The notes beneath the pieces are model-generated. The model searched no databases, was not told the DNA's origin, and was given only the letters and a program-made list of their open reading frames with translations. DNA of 64,000 bases from Hirundichthys speculiger (taxonomy: Eukaryota; Chordata; Actinopteri; Beloniformes; Exocoetidae): positions 310,001 through 374,000 of the forward strand of contig JAGFBZ010001926.1 in NCBI GenBank assembly GCA_018398805.1. Reading direction: 5' to 3'. This document shows positions 25,001 through 35,175 of this stretch, in pieces (position 1 is the stretch's first letter; every line of letters starts with the position of its first letter). The translations under genes were made by a program, and so were the position numbers.

Positions 25001-28000
25001 CCAATCTAGAATCTGTCCTACCTTTATTTTTTTTTTCATTTTACTCTGTCCATCCTGCTCTTAAATCTCCCTTTCTTGAGGGAGCCATCTTTTAAATCTT
25101 AATTAAAACAGACTCCAACTGCCCCCAACCCACCCACCTCCCTTTCACCCTCCCAGGGGCTGGCTGAAAGCAGCTTAGAACAATCAAGAGGACGGATTAG
25201 AAGTGAGAAGAAAAGAAGAGAAGAGGAGATGCGCTTGGGTTGGAGGGGGGGGGGGGGTGAGAGTGTAACGACAGAGAGAGGTACTGAAGGGAAAGAGGAA
25301 AAATGACCCCTTTCCTTCATCCCCCTGATCCTCTCTCCTTCCCGATTTCGCTCCATCTCGGCGTCCCTCTCAGGGCTCTGGAGTCTTGGCCTGACCTATT
25401 GACATTCAGCTTCTCGGAAGATTAAGCAGCGAATGGAGCCTCTGGAAAGGGTAAACACTCTGGAGGAACAATGACCAACAGGCGGCAACCTTATTGGATT
25501 CTAATTAACTGCCAGGAGAGATGGCTAGGGGCATGTTAAGTGCTGTGGGACACAAGTTAGAGCCCCAGACCTCAAGTACCACAACTCACATCCTCTCTCT
25601 GTGTAGATTGCTTCTCTCCTCCCTTTATATCTCTCTGTACCTCCTTTATTTTTCTTTCCTCTTTGAATCCGTTTGCCCTCCGTTACAGATATGGCCTAAG
25701 AGAGTACCAAACAGAGGCTTTTAAAAAACCCCTTTAGAAAGCTGTCTTAGGCTGCTTCTCCATTTCCTCCTCCCCTCCGTTTTAACAAGGTAGAATAGGG
25801 CGCCTACCCCCAGAGGTAGCTGTTTGAGAGATCAGGTTAAAATAGGCAGAGGAATTGAGAGAGATTATTTTATATTACATAGATTGAATTATCTGCAGTG
25901 AAGAGGAAGGATGATGGAGAGTAAAATCATTTTTCTGCACTGCCCTCAGGAGAAGCACCACCTGAGGGACTGAATGAGCTAAATGGGATGGAGTGAAAAG
26001 CTGATTGTAAATGGTCACAAATCTGAAAAAAACAACCACTTCTTTCCTCATTTTTTATTTTTTATTTTATTTATTTTTTTCCCATATCAACTGGCAAACT
26101 AATATGACTCAGTGCGGGTCGCTCTATAATTTCTGGCTCAAGCAGTGGGTCCTCTGGGTTTGAGTGGTCCCTTGATTAGACCATCTCACAACTGTGATGT
26201 GGTTTCTGGGGTCTCCTGCACAAAGCCACAAGCACTAATTAAACGGGGCTCATTAATGTGTTAGTGTGAGAGAGGGCCCAGACCATTGTGGGCTGAGGCA
26301 GACACAGAAGGCAAAAAAAAGCAATGCCCCGCTGGAGACAGGCCATCGTCACCTCTGAGAGTATATAAAGCAATTCATTAATTGGTGTGAAAACACACAT
26401 GCACACACAAAAAGCCATGCATTTACAAATAGACCCACTCTCACACCTCAGTGTGAATACACATACTAAGGTTATTGGTATTCCATATACCCACTGCTTG
26501 TTAACACATTACCTGGGATCAAAGAGGCAATGGCTAGAAGGAGAGCGGCCTAGAAGAATCATTATTTGTTGAGGAAAATTGCAGCTCAGTGTTATGTTTG
26601 TCCTTTGGCAAACTTGGCAGAATAGAAGTATTTTTTTAACAAAATGGACAAATCTCTTCCTTCGTCACCATCATGTGAGAGCCTTTGAAATCTTCGGAGT
26701 ACTTTTTTTTTTTTTTTTTAATCAAAGCTTGAAGGAAATGAATCAGTGCTTCAGTTGTGATCGAAGCCTGGAGGTGTAAATGGGATCCACATGACCACTG
26801 TCCGTTTCCACAGCATTATAGCAACAGTCATGGCTGTAAAAAGTTGAATTGGGCCATTGATTTCTCTCATGCAACCTCTCATTCTCCAAAAAAACTGGTC
26901 TGTGCCAGTTCAGTTATACACCCAGTCCGTTTGGACAAAACACCATTCTCCGAGACAGCTCACACAAAACGTCGACTTAGGCCATAGAAATACACACACA
27001 TACACATTTCCACACGCAACCAATACAATATGTCCCAGCTTGAGTTCCTGAGGGGTTAAACAAAGGACTGAGTTTAAATTGGCTTTTAAAAAGACTCCCC
27101 AGACCAATCATGGAGTTGACTTGAGCCAGTATAGTGTTGGTGGACTGTTCAAAGAGAAAGGAGCAGTGAAGCTGAGGCCTATAATGGACTGAACGGCTAA
27201 AGTGTGACAACTTATAAGCTCTCGGGACCAACTTCAGTAGACCTCCAAACAGGCCTGACAAGCCCCTAAGACTTTGGTCAGCGGTTTTAACTGACTTGTG
27301 ATTGAGTGGGTTCATTGTCTTTTCACGTACCACAGCTCTAAAAGACCATCTCCACAGAAACCTGCGCAGATGCACATGACTATGACCACGTAACGAGCTG
27401 ATATGAGCAGGGTCTTGTTAATTGAAAAGTGTGCCTTTTTTTTTTCACAAATCAGCACGCATTCTGCATCTGCTCATCAGCTTTCCTATAGATCCACCAT
27501 TTCATAAATTCTCTCTAGAAAGTGTTTGCAGGACATGCAGCCTTTGAAGATTTTGGCATGAGTTGTAAGTGTAATTCTGCCTGAACAAAATAGCAGATCA
27601 GATGAACCCATGACCTCACAAAGACGGAGACCCTCCCAAACAAGCCACAACAAACAGCTCTCTGTAGCCACTCTCTGCCTTTGATCTGAAGGAGCCGAGA
27701 TGAGATCTGTCTCCTCTTTCCTCTCTTCTCTTTTGCCCTTTTCTCTTTTTACGAACAACATCTTCTTATATGGCTCCTTCCCCTCCTGCTGAGCAGGTGT
27801 ATTAAATGAGGTGACTATTCCAGAAACATTGGGATGCAACTGAAAGTGCAGTCTGTGAAGACGGCTTTCCTCCCTCCCTCTCATCTTTTATCCTTTCCAT
27901 CGCCCCGACTCCTTTACTCACCCCTTTCCTTTCCCTTTATCCCTTTTCCATCCCCTTTACTCCCTTTAACGTGTTCTCCTCCACTCTTGAATGTGAAATA

Positions 28001-31000
28001 GAGGTCCGTGCCTCTCATCTATTTGAATTCATCTACACCTCCCCGTCTATCTCCCTCTGAGCATCTTTCTCTCAGCCTATTGTCTGTTTAGCTATACGTC
28101 TAATTATGCTGTCTCACTTATGTAATTAGTGCAAAAATAAATGGCTGCCGTACTTTTGTGTCCCCCCGTCACCCCTCCTTCTGCAGGCTCTAAGAAAACA
28201 AATTATGGGGAACAATAGGTACAAATGGCTTCTGCACCAAACCACATGATGGATGCAGCCTGAGTTCCCTGCATCTCATCCCTTCCTGTTTCCCTCCTTC
28301 CCTCACTCTCTTTATTCTTCCTCCATTCTCCATTATCTTCAGCTCTATATGTCTCTGTTTGGAAACAGGGGAGGACTTGAGCGCTCTCTCGCCAACTACC
28401 CTATCATTGTATGGCTGTATCATCCATCTTCCCTTCTTGGCAATGACACTACATTCACACTGACAACATATTAAACAAGCTCTTTTTTTCTGTCCCTTTC
28501 TTTTTACTTCTCTCTTTACTCCGTCTCTTTCCCTTCCCCTGCTGTTGTCTCCAGTGGTAATCTCTCCTCCACTATCCCCTAGAGCATTCTACACCATGAC
28601 TGCAAAGCAAACGCCTGAGACTTTTTAAAGCAAATAGCGAGCATCCTGTGCCATAGACCCATCTGTGGATAGTCTGAGCAGGGAACAGTCGGTCCCTCTC
28701 CTCCTCAGTTTCGTTCTCTTTCCAGCCCCGTGGGATCTGCACAGCGCCAGGATGCCTCAGTCAGATGGGTGCAATGTGCTGGAACAATGGTTGGGCTGCT
28801 TCCTCCAGGAGGGGTGTTAGGTTTTACCTCAGCCAGCTTGGGAAGCACTTAGCCATGTGTTTTTGCCCTCCCTGCAGCATCTTTACAGGAATGTGGCAGA
28901 AGTAGAAACGCACCCCCCCACCCCCCCCCCCCCCACCACCACCACCACCACACACATCCTCTATCCACACTGACACACGCAAACAATCACTCTCTGCGTG
29001 CCCAAGTGTACATTCAGGATCTGATGTTTAGCCTAGGGTGTTGAAATATCAACTTTCTATTAATCCCCCTCAGACTTGCAGTCAGTTTCTCCTTTGTTGT
29101 TTTTTCACCTCTGTCGTGCTGGAAGAAAAACAGCAGGTTTGCTTTACACCAATACAAGCATATCCATTACCTGAAATGCTAGGCTCCTGGCAGTAAATCC
29201 CTTTGACCCCTCTACCTTCCTTTTATTTCTGTTTCCCCCCCTCCCCGTTCTCATGCTGAGCCCATTGTTGTCTTTGCATCAGCTTTCTTCGCCCAAACAG
29301 GCAGCTGGAGAGAGCCACACCTTGCCCTCCTACCAGTTCAACGGCTCCACACTTCAACCACCCGCACACTTAGCTGCTGCTCACATCTCCACTTGGCTCA
29401 ATAGCATTAACATGTTTTGCCATTCGGCAAGCTTCAATTAAAATCTTGATCAATAACCTTTGACTGATGCCTCTTAGTTATTGGAAAATTATTTGCCCTC
29501 TCTCATAGACCTCCCAGGATGAGCTTCCCAGCCCCGTTTGAGATTCTTCACAGAAAAATGGAAACAAAAGACATTGCTACATTTTCTTCAACCCGTCATG
29601 GAGCCTCTTGCAACAAAAAACAGTGCATCCGAGACACAGCTAAATGACTATTTTGGTTTAGACTTGAGTCTCTAACACAATATTAGCCTCTGGCATTCCA
29701 GGAACTTTGAACAGACGGGAAGGACGGATAAAAAGAGGAAAATAGAGGGGAGTGTTCAACTTCAAGGAACAAGTAGTCAGACTACTTAGTCCCACGAGAG
29801 TGTGTGCGGTTTCACTCACTAATAAAATGGACAGCGGGCAAGTAATTTCTTCTTTCTTGAAGGCATTTTTCTTCCAGGAAGCTGGTCAGAGAAATGACAT
29901 GTCCTGGGACCTGGAGCGTCTTTAGTTAGATAGTTGGACTTTGACTAATCACTCCAGAAAAAGCACATAGCCCTGAAGAGGCCAGACACTCGTCTCTGCT
30001 CATCATCCACTGCTCCACTGTGTGTCCTTGACCTCTATCACTGTGCTTATGTGTTGAGGGTGTTGCTTTCTTGAGCTCCGTTTGAGTCATTTCTGGATGA
30101 TATCCACAATTACAAGCCCCGGCACACAACGCTGAATATCTCAACTCTCCTGCAAAGTGAGTTCCCCTGAAAGTCAAATTTCATAAAAGGAGAGTAAGTA
30201 GGAAATTCAACTAAATGGGTGTCTGGCATTAAATAAATATCGTTTGATGGTATTCCTAACTTTTCTTTTCCTTGAGACCCCTCTGAGCTGCCAGAATCTG
30301 TAAATCTATCTCTAACACTAGGTTAAGGAACGAGACTGCTGAAGATAGCAGAGGAACAGATATTGCCGCAACAGAGAAGATAAATTTCAATTTGCTGTTG
30401 GTTTCTGTGTCTCTGCAGGAGTTATGAAATTCTTGTCTTGCTGGGCAGGAATTGATTGGAAAATAAAAAGGAGTGTGTGGTCTAGTATGTCTGATTTTTA
30501 TGTTGTATGTTGGCTTTTGGGTATAGGGTCTCTTTGGGAGGTGATACATCTCTCTGGAAGGAGGTGACACTTTTTAAGGGGAGATAAATGCAATACAAGT
30601 GTTTCTTAAAATAGCTACTGCTGTATAAATGTGACTGTTTCCCTTGGGGGGCTGTTTTAATGACATGCACCAAATTAATTCCGCTTTCTCCCTCTCTCTT
30701 TTCTTTCCATTACTGTGTTTGCACAGAAGAATAAAAGTGTAAACAATTTTGTGCTGTCCCCACCAGTCTGTATGTTGATGATACAGCCTGAGGAGTCATA
30801 TTTGGTGAAGAAGACTCCAGGCAATGGCAGGAAGCTGACATGGCCCTCCATTGTCCTATTCTCTTTCATTTCCTCCCCGGATCCTCCGACTACCCCAGAG
30901 GAAAACAAGGAGAGGATGTGCAGAGACAGACACAAGGAGAGAGTAAAGACAAAAAGAGGATGGGCAAGCCAGGGTAAAAATAAAACTGGAAGAGGCCAAG

Positions 31001-34000
31001 CGCCATCAACAGTTTGCTACCTGGCTACTTTGGCTTCCAGTGTACCAGCCCTCACATCCAGCTAAGTTGCTTACAGCTGATAACGGCGCCTCAGGACACA
31101 ATGCCAAGTTCTTTATCTGTGTTTACGCACGTGGCTAAGCTGATTAGAGACATACAACAGCGTGAAACCCCATTGTTTCCCTTTTCCATCCAGTTTCTTT
31201 CACAAATGTGGAGGGATGTGGAAAATGAGGATATGAAGAGGGCATAAAGACAATACAATGCATGTGTGACAGTTCTTCAGGCTGAGACAAAACAGCAGGC
31301 CATTAACTATATTAGTCAATCATTACTTTGTAATTGTTAAATGTGTGTACCTCCATGGCTGTGTAATTGTAAAAATGAGTGTTGGAAGTTTCCCTCCAAG
31401 AAACACTCAGGCTTTAACCTTTTATGTCTTGTGGTACAATGATTAAAGGATGTAAAATGCATGTGTTGGGGAAAGATTAGTACATTGACAGAGCTAAAGC
31501 AAATAATTTTATCTTTAAATGTCATCTGGGGCCACATGTAAATCAAGAAAACTCAGATAAAACAAGCTAAACAGACCCAGTCTCATCAGAAAATGGATAT
31601 TTTCCTATACATCTCCAAAACATGATTGTTTTAAAACCGTTTTAAGATGGCAACATCTCGCTATGCTGTTTTTTTTCTGGTAGGGAAGTGTTCATGTGAG
31701 CGCATGAATGGTAAAATGTGAAACCCCCTAACCATGCATAATGCTTCTAACCCTAATCATGTATTTTGTACCATCTAAATTTAACAATGTATATTGCCTC
31801 TAACCATGTACTCTCAGTCTTAACCACAACTATTTGTGATTGAAAACAAACCAGAAAAATAAGAACTGTGAGTGAAATGGACGCAGAAATGTCATATGAC
31901 TCTAAAAACCATATGGAACAGATCTCAAACTTGTGGTCTCTTGCATGGAAGTTCACGGACTACACCTCCCAGCACCCCTTGCTTTCTCCTTCTGACCATT
32001 TATGGCAAAATAAACATCATCAAAAGTGCTCATCATGCCGTGAGCCACATGGATGTTGCGGTGGATGTGGCAAAATTATCACATGAGAGGTCTTATCAAA
32101 ATGTTGCATGACTCCATCAACATGCAGTGAGACAGAAGCAGTCTCTGAAGGAAAATCGGTCAATAAAATGTAGTCCCTGTGCAATTTTTGAGCCTTTATT
32201 GTGAAACTAATATTTTGAGTTGTGGAGTGATCCAGATATTACATGTTCTTTTGGGAGACTGGACTTCAATACAACTTCACACAAGAAATTAAACACAAAG
32301 CTGGAATGGTAAAATCAAACAGAACAAAAAAAAAATATCAACACCTTTGTCATGACAGTACCCTAAAAATAATAAATGCAACATACTTACAAAGACTCAG
32401 CTGTTTGAATTCTGCTGTGTCAGCATATAATGCCCCTCATCACACCCCATATTGGCTGCCTGGGGTTTTTGTCTCTGACTTTCTACTTTATCACCATTCT
32501 TTTTATCATAGAGGCATCAAGAAAAAAAAACACTGGACATGACAGAGAATAAAGAAGAAAATAAAGGAGCGTGTCCATGTTCGTGTGACAAGAATAACAA
32601 GATGGAGAAGAGGGTAACAATGCTCAGTGGTTTTCTGCTGTGTTTCTGTGCCGCCTGTCTGCTTAATCACCAAGACACTGGTGACACATCCAAGTCTTAT
32701 CCTTTGCTTAAAATCTTCTTCTCCCCCCAGCCTAATCTTAAACTGTATTTCCCTCCGCTCACGCTGCCTCCCTGTGCAAGATTTCAAAGATCTTAGAGCA
32801 TCATAAAATATGTGCAGCTCCTTAAAACAAACCTCTGGGGCCCAGTTGTCTCTGCATCCACAAGCAAAGCTGTGCTCCATGTAGAAAACAAGGATGTCTG
32901 GTAATGGGGAAAGGAAAGATGACACAGTGGAAAGGAGTGTGTTCGGCTTGGGTTCGTCACATCCTCAGTTAGACTTCAGTTTTGCATGTGATTCTGTGCC
33001 TGCATGAGGTGTGTCTGTGAGAAGCCTTTTCATAACTTTTGGTGAAAGTCTGCTTTCTGCCTGCGGCCCATTAAACAGATTCACTCTCATGTCCTCGTGT
33101 TTCGCAGTCATACAGTTTGTAACCGGGCAAAAGAGCTCTGAGAAGAAGCAAGGTGGAAAATTTCCTCAGCGTTACACTATAGCGAGACACGAGCAGTGAC
33201 ACGACTTAAGAGGAATGGAGAGAAACTTGTAATCTCAGCTCACAGCCTTTGAACTTGGCCCAATGAGACGAAAGCGACCCAAAGCAAAAGGTTCCAAAGA
33301 AGAGCTGAAGATTACTCAGAATACTGATGCAGTGTGGAATCCAATTCCTCTGGGAGCCTTCCCAGAAAGTAAATTATCTGTGTTGTGCAAGACTAAAAAC
33401 GTATGCAATATGCCATACATTCATTTCAAAGTGAAGCCAAAGAGTCGTGGTCAAATTTTGTCACTCACTCGAGCATCTGTGTCTCTGTAAAAGACCGATG
33501 CAGAAAATGAGGTCCAGGGTCTCTTAGACTCTAATTAGGGCAGCTGTTACCATTTTCATTATTTGTGTGTATTTGTGAGTGCAGAGAGAGAAGGAGAGTG
33601 TGGAGCTAATATTTGTTTCTATGCGCAACGGGGTCGAGGTTGGGGGGGGGATATATCCTGCTGTCTGGCAGCTTCTTCTCATCCAGCTGTTGCTAGTCTG
33701 TCAGGGAGCGGAGGTTTACTGGTGGCACATGCCTCCCCTGAGCTTTGAATAATAGCAAAACCATGTGGAACCGGAGTTGGAAGTGAAGATGTACGCCCAG
33801 CAAATGGCCATTTGGGCACCCTTTGCCATTTGCTGAGACGAGGAAATAAAACAACTGTGTCTCGTTCAGGTGGAGTTATCAAAATCCATGATTCCATCAA
33901 AAGTAGCTCTGTTTCAGTGTCATGCTGTTGTTTATTCACATACATCCACACTCCTTTAGAGATTATAATGAGTTAAATAAATTATGCCATGCTAATCATA

Positions 34001-35175
34001 TTTATAATTCTGTGCCCTTCTGTTTTTCTCTCACAGGACTCTAATATTAACTTTGACATGGTATACATGAGTTGTACATAAAACTGGGGGGGAAATGTTG
34101 AGGACAAATTATTACTTTTCAAAATAATTCAATTTGTGAAGTTTTTAATTACAGGTCCGATTTTCATTTACACTAATGTAGTCTGAAGCATGATGAAAGC
34201 ATTTTGTCATAAGACTTCATAGACAAACTGCCAAGTCAATTCTGCAAACAAAAAGCCGCAGAGGGTGGTGGTGGTGTGAGCGCGTGGGAGAGGGTGAAGA
34301 GGGAGACAGGTGCTTGCCTCTGTCTGTGTTAAGAAAAACAAATGCTCTCTCTCGCAATTTGTCAGTCACTCTTTTCTTCCCTCACACACTCCCCCTTTCT
34401 CTCGCACACTACTCTGTATCTGCCTTAAACCAACACAAATACGCGTGATAGACTGCGCGCCTTTTGTCTCTCTGAAGAAGGAAAATAAACTTCAGGTCCA
34501 GGCGCATATCATAGCAGTGAAAATCCCACCAAGCTTTACTTGAATGGAAATCAGTGCGGTCCCCACTGGCTGAATCCGCTGGGAAAAGATGCAAAGCACG
34601 GAGCTTCCTCCTCATCATCAGCGCTTGCACGAGTTGCATTGTCCTGACGCGGCTCGGCGTCAGTTCGATCCTCGCCTTTGTTGTGAATGGACGCATACGC
34701 GCGCGGATAGATCTCACAGCCTCACACAATCAATCCCCCCCTTTCCTCTTATTTATTTCTTTTTAATCAACCCCTGTAAGTTCAACTTTTCGTTCGTGCG
34801 CCCTGACGCCGTGGCCAGAGACTCGCCTCTCTCAGACATCCCGTATTTGCACAAGAACAACGTACAATCTAAACAAACCCCAAACTACAACGGTGCCACT
34901 TTTCCTTCTTCCACACACCGAAGCCTCAGTGGTCGCGTGATCACACTTTCCAAGCCAATTAAACCTTTACCGACAACTTACAGCAGTGAAATGTAGCATT
35001 GCAGCAGATCAGCTGCCCCGCTGAACCGGCGCACTGAACCGCTTGACGCAGCGCCAGAGCGGAGCGCAGTTGCATCCTCTTCATCAATATAGAGACCTGC
35101 ATGCCGAACTACTGAGAACCAGAAACATGTCTTACCTGTGACCGTAAGGCAGAAGATGAGGTATGGAGATGACAT
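4510..35175 (-). CDS. kirrel3l: Kirrel/NEPH-family Ig adhesion receptor, 15 exons, whole coding span
   Basis: Kirrel (NEPH) proteins are homophilic and nephrin-binding cell-surface adhesion molecules, acting in slit diaphragms, neuronal wiring and, in fish, myoblast fusion. The exons give about 754 codons (human KIRREL1 has 757, KIRREL3 has 778): signal peptide about 1-19, Ig1 about 21-115, Ig2 116-218, Ig3 219-303, Ig4 304-388, Ig5 389-488, transmembrane helix about 491-516, then a 240-residue tail ending RMQTHV, whose THV is a class I PDZ ligand known in NEPH proteins to bind ZO-1. Family signatures include [28 protein letters not shown] and YNCTAWN. The ATG at 35173-35175 has A at -3. All introns are GT-AG with consistent phases except that exon 11 carries one base too many, breaking the frame in Ig5. 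The tail looks more like KIRREL1, but the st14 neighbour points to the KIRREL3 region (11q24), so the fish paralogue kirrel3l is my best guess. The family is certain; the symbol is not. Confidence 0.9.
5113..5202 (-). CDS. kirrel3l: kirrel exon 14 (acidic cytoplasmic segment)
   Basis: A symmetric 90-bp exon (phase 0/0) encoding [19 protein letters not shown] followed by an acidic run and DERSDIK. Its length would let it be skipped without changing frame. Acceptor CCCTCAG|GCT, donor AAG|GTAAAA. Confidence 0.85.
5377..5486 (-). CDS. kirrel3l: kirrel exon 13 (juxtamembrane cytoplasmic)
   Basis: Encodes [20 protein letters not shown] followed by an acidic stretch ending VKEPM. DIRVxIVH matches KIRREL3 (DIRVEIVHKEP) better than KIRREL1 (DIKVETVNREP), so the tail mixes features of both paralogues. 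Phase 1 in, phase 0 out; the donor is ATG|GTGGGT. Confidence 0.9.
5672..5779 (-). CDS. kirrel3l: kirrel exon 12 (transmembrane helix)
   Basis: A 108-bp exon, phase 1/1, encoding the single membrane span: [20 protein letters not shown] and then [15 protein letters not shown], a Gly-rich hydrophobic helix followed by Cys-Cys-Arg at the cytoplasmic face. Its incoming phase 1 fixes the frame that exon 11 should end in. Confidence 0.93.
5780..6599 (-). other. kirrel3l: kirrel intron 11 (820 bp)
   Basis: AT-rich intron with no repeat family I recognise. It holds an exact 12-bp inverted repeat (6397-6408 and 6459-6470) and a short TTTCCACT/AGTGGAAA hairpin at 6240-6261. Confidence 0.8.
6397..6470. 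promoter_or_regulatory. inverted pair of TAATCAATATC sites
   Basis: CTAATCAATATC at 6397-6408 and its exact reverse complement GATATTGATTAG at 6459-6470, 50 bp apart. Each arm contains ATCAAT, which resembles Onecut/Cut-type homeodomain sites. The regulatory role is inference. Confidence 0.3.
6600..6799 (-). CDS. kirrel3l: kirrel exon 11 (Ig5, second half), with a frame break
   Basis: In the phase inherited from exon 10 the exon reads [20 protein letters not shown] up to VDERP, then runs into a TGA at 6692-6694. From about 6720 onward the +1 frame carries the correct continuation: [16 protein letters not shown], then [18 protein letters not shown], with the Ig Cys. The exon is 200 bp; incoming phase 0 and outgoing phase 1 require 199 (or 3n+1). 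One surplus base somewhere in 6717-6730 explains both facts. Upstream and downstream coding are otherwise intact, so an assembly or sequencing indel is the most likely cause. A true truncating allele would lose half of Ig5, the membrane span and the tail. Confidence 0.9.
6800..7468 (-). other. kirrel3l: kirrel intron 10 (669 bp)
   Basis: Ordinary intron sequence; I see no coding or repeat element in it. Confidence 0.8.
7469..7569 (-). CDS. kirrel3l: kirrel exon 10 (Ig5, first half)
   Basis: Encodes [20 protein letters not shown], then [13 protein letters not shown], the start of Ig5; human KIRREL1 has [29 protein letters not shown] here. Phase 1 in, phase 0 out. The acceptor's polypyrimidine tract is a pure run of about 19 T on the minus strand (7578-7596). 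Confidence 0.92.
7570..8467 (-). other. kirrel3l: kirrel intron 9 (898 bp)
   Basis: AT-rich intron. It has a 19-bp A run at 7578-7596. Around 7690-7830 the sequence faintly resembles a degraded fish repeat (AAGTAAAAGTAC-type wording), but no TIR or target duplication could be found. Confidence 0.7.
8468..8594 (-). CDS. kirrel3l: kirrel exon 9 (Ig4, second half)
   Basis: Encodes [37 protein letters not shown] and TLTVNG. The D-A-G-x-Y-x-C motif is the Ig F-strand with its disulfide Cys. Almost identical wording occurs in human KIRREL1. Phase 0 in, phase 1 out. Confidence 0.95.
8595..9786 (-). other. kirrel3l: kirrel intron 8 (1.2 kb)
   Basis: Contains a T run near 9031-9049 and a G run near 9233-9246; otherwise no feature I can support. 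Confidence 0.8.
9787..9914 (-). CDS. kirrel3l: kirrel exon 8 (Ig4, first half)
   Basis: Encodes [20 protein letters not shown], then [20 protein letters not shown] and SV, with the B-strand Cys and the C-strand Trp of Ig4. Acceptor TACCTCAG|TC, donor GTG|GTAAGC. Phase 1 in, phase 0 out. Confidence 0.95.
10020..10168 (-). CDS. kirrel3l: kirrel exon 7 (Ig3, second half)
   Basis: Encodes [40 protein letters not shown] and [22 protein letters not shown] is a Kirrel-specific signature; NVS is a likely N-glycosylation site. Phase 2 in, phase 1 out. The next intron, 9915-10019, is only 105 bp. Confidence 0.95.
10169..10468 (-). other. kirrel3l: kirrel intron 6 (300 bp)
   Basis: Short GT-AG intron without a recognisable element. 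Confidence 0.8.
10469..10574 (-). CDS. kirrel3l: kirrel exon 6 (Ig3, first half)
   Basis: Encodes [20 protein letters not shown], then [14 protein letters not shown], the first strands of Ig3. Human KIRREL1 reads PPTVTLSIEPQTVQEGERVV. Phase 1 in, phase 2 out. Confidence 0.94.
10725..10875 (-). CDS. kirrel3l: kirrel exon 5 (Ig2, second half)
   Basis: Encodes [40 protein letters not shown] and [10 protein letters not shown]. The DGKRE motif and the TYTC F-strand are family hallmarks. The 150-bp intron 10575-10724 separates it from exon 6. Phase 0 in, phase 1 out. Confidence 0.94.
10876..12220 (-). other. kirrel3l: kirrel intron 4 (1.3 kb)
   Basis: Contains a (GT)11 microsatellite (11279-11300) and purine-rich low-complexity sequence around 11905-12060. 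No other feature is visible. Confidence 0.8.
11279..11300. repeat. (GT)11 microsatellite
   Basis: Pure GT dinucleotide run inside kirrel intron 4. Confidence 0.95.
12221..12378 (-). CDS. kirrel3l: kirrel exon 4 (Ig2, first half)
   Basis: Encodes [40 protein letters not shown] and [12 protein letters not shown]. The GGPV and HNLTCRA-x-x-AKPAA blocks are diagnostic of Kirrel Ig2; NLT is a likely N-glycosylation site. Phase 1 in, phase 0 out. Confidence 0.95.
12379..14139 (-). other. kirrel3l: kirrel intron 3 (1.8 kb)
   Basis: No repeat family seen. A stretch around 13490-13580 (AATTGG, TAATTAATAG, CATGCCACCAGATG) has the look of a conserved non-coding element, but that cannot be shown without comparison. 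Confidence 0.7.
14140..14289 (-). CDS. kirrel3l: kirrel exon 3 (Ig1, second half)
   Basis: Encodes [40 protein letters not shown] and SHRAKLTVL. The AELxDDAxYECQA signature is shared with KIRREL1 and KIRREL3. The exon is symmetric (phase 1/1, 150 bp). Confidence 0.95.
14290..14904 (-). other. kirrel3l: kirrel intron 2 (615 bp)
   Basis: Ordinary intron with a donor GTTACT that is weaker than its neighbours; nothing else to report. Confidence 0.8.
14905..15060 (-). CDS. kirrel3l: kirrel exon 2 (end of signal peptide and Ig1, first half)
   Basis: Encodes [40 protein letters not shown] and [21 protein letters not shown] and [11 protein letters not shown] match human KIRREL1/3. The acceptor is CTCCCAGCAG|CC, a tandem NAGNAG; using the second AG shortens the protein by one Ala next to the signal-peptide cleavage region. 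Both options stay in frame. Confidence 0.95.
16022..16051. repeat. (CA)n microsatellite
   Basis: About 14 uninterrupted CA units in kirrel intron 1. Confidence 0.95.
18313..18350. other. small hairpin with paired E-boxes
   Basis: CAGATGTC at 18313-18320 is the exact reverse complement of GACATCTG at 18343-18350, with AGTG/CACT inside the loop. The arms contain CAGATG/CATCTG E-boxes. Function is unknown. Confidence 0.3.
20137..20180. repeat. T-rich then G homopolymer run
   Basis: A run of T interrupted by single A and C bases changes directly into about 13 G. Simple repeat within kirrel intron 1. Confidence 0.9.
21646..21663. repeat. C18 homopolymer
   Basis: Eighteen consecutive C in kirrel intron 1, flanked by TAATTAATA and ATTATTATT. 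Confidence 0.95.
22454..22471. repeat. G18 homopolymer
   Basis: Eighteen consecutive G in kirrel intron 1, a potential G-quadruplex on the plus strand. Confidence 0.95.
22570..22712. promoter_or_regulatory. dense TAAT/ATTA cluster (candidate homeodomain enhancer)
   Basis: Within 143 bp there are CATAATTAGA, two copies of CATGATTAATGA (22648-22659 and 22663-22674) and CTAATTAATCAATTAATTATT. TAAT cores are the common homeodomain half-site. The enhancer role is inferred from motif density only. Confidence 0.3.
28914..28950. repeat. C-rich tract passing into (CCA)n
   Basis: A run of C with a single A interruption passes into CACCACCACCACCACC. Simple repeat in kirrel intron 1. Confidence 0.9.
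31957..31976 (+). promoter_or_regulatory. ZNF143-like motif
   Basis: GGACTACACCTCCCAGCACC resembles the ZNF143/THAP11 site ACTACAATTCCCAGCATGC, with two or three mismatches in the middle. One site in an intron; occupancy is unknown. Confidence 0.25.
33798..33835. promoter_or_regulatory. palindromic triple E-box
   Basis: CAGCAAATGGC (33798-33808) and its exact reverse complement GCCATTTGCTG (33825-33835) flank a 16-base loop. The left arm also forms the perfect palindrome AAATGGCCATTT, so CAAATG/CATTTG E-box cores occur three times in 38 bp. Candidate bHLH site by motif only. Confidence 0.3.
35136..35175 (-). CDS. kirrel3l: kirrel exon 1 (start codon and signal peptide)
   Basis: Encodes [13 protein letters not shown], the start of a short signal peptide completed in exon 2 (AATQA). 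The ATG (35173-35175) is preceded by AAA, giving A at -3. The donor is CACAG|GTAAGA, phase 1, which joins exactly to exon 2. No longer in-frame start is apparent. The call rests on the phase match and the hydrophobic core, since signal peptides are not conserved in sequence. Confidence 0.8.

Larger units (their letters stand above)
15061..35135 (-). other. kirrel3l: kirrel intron 1 (20 kb)
   Basis: The large first intron between the signal-peptide exon and Ig1. It has many homopolymer and dinucleotide runs and purine/pyrimidine tracts, but I found no TIR pair, LINE end or tRNA-SINE head, in contrast with the region upstream of the gene. Several AT-rich patches carry clusters of TAAT/ATTA or E-box motifs, listed separately. 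Open frames up to about 148 codons exist here (for example 20260-20706, minus) but are low-complexity and without homology cues. Confidence 0.75.
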
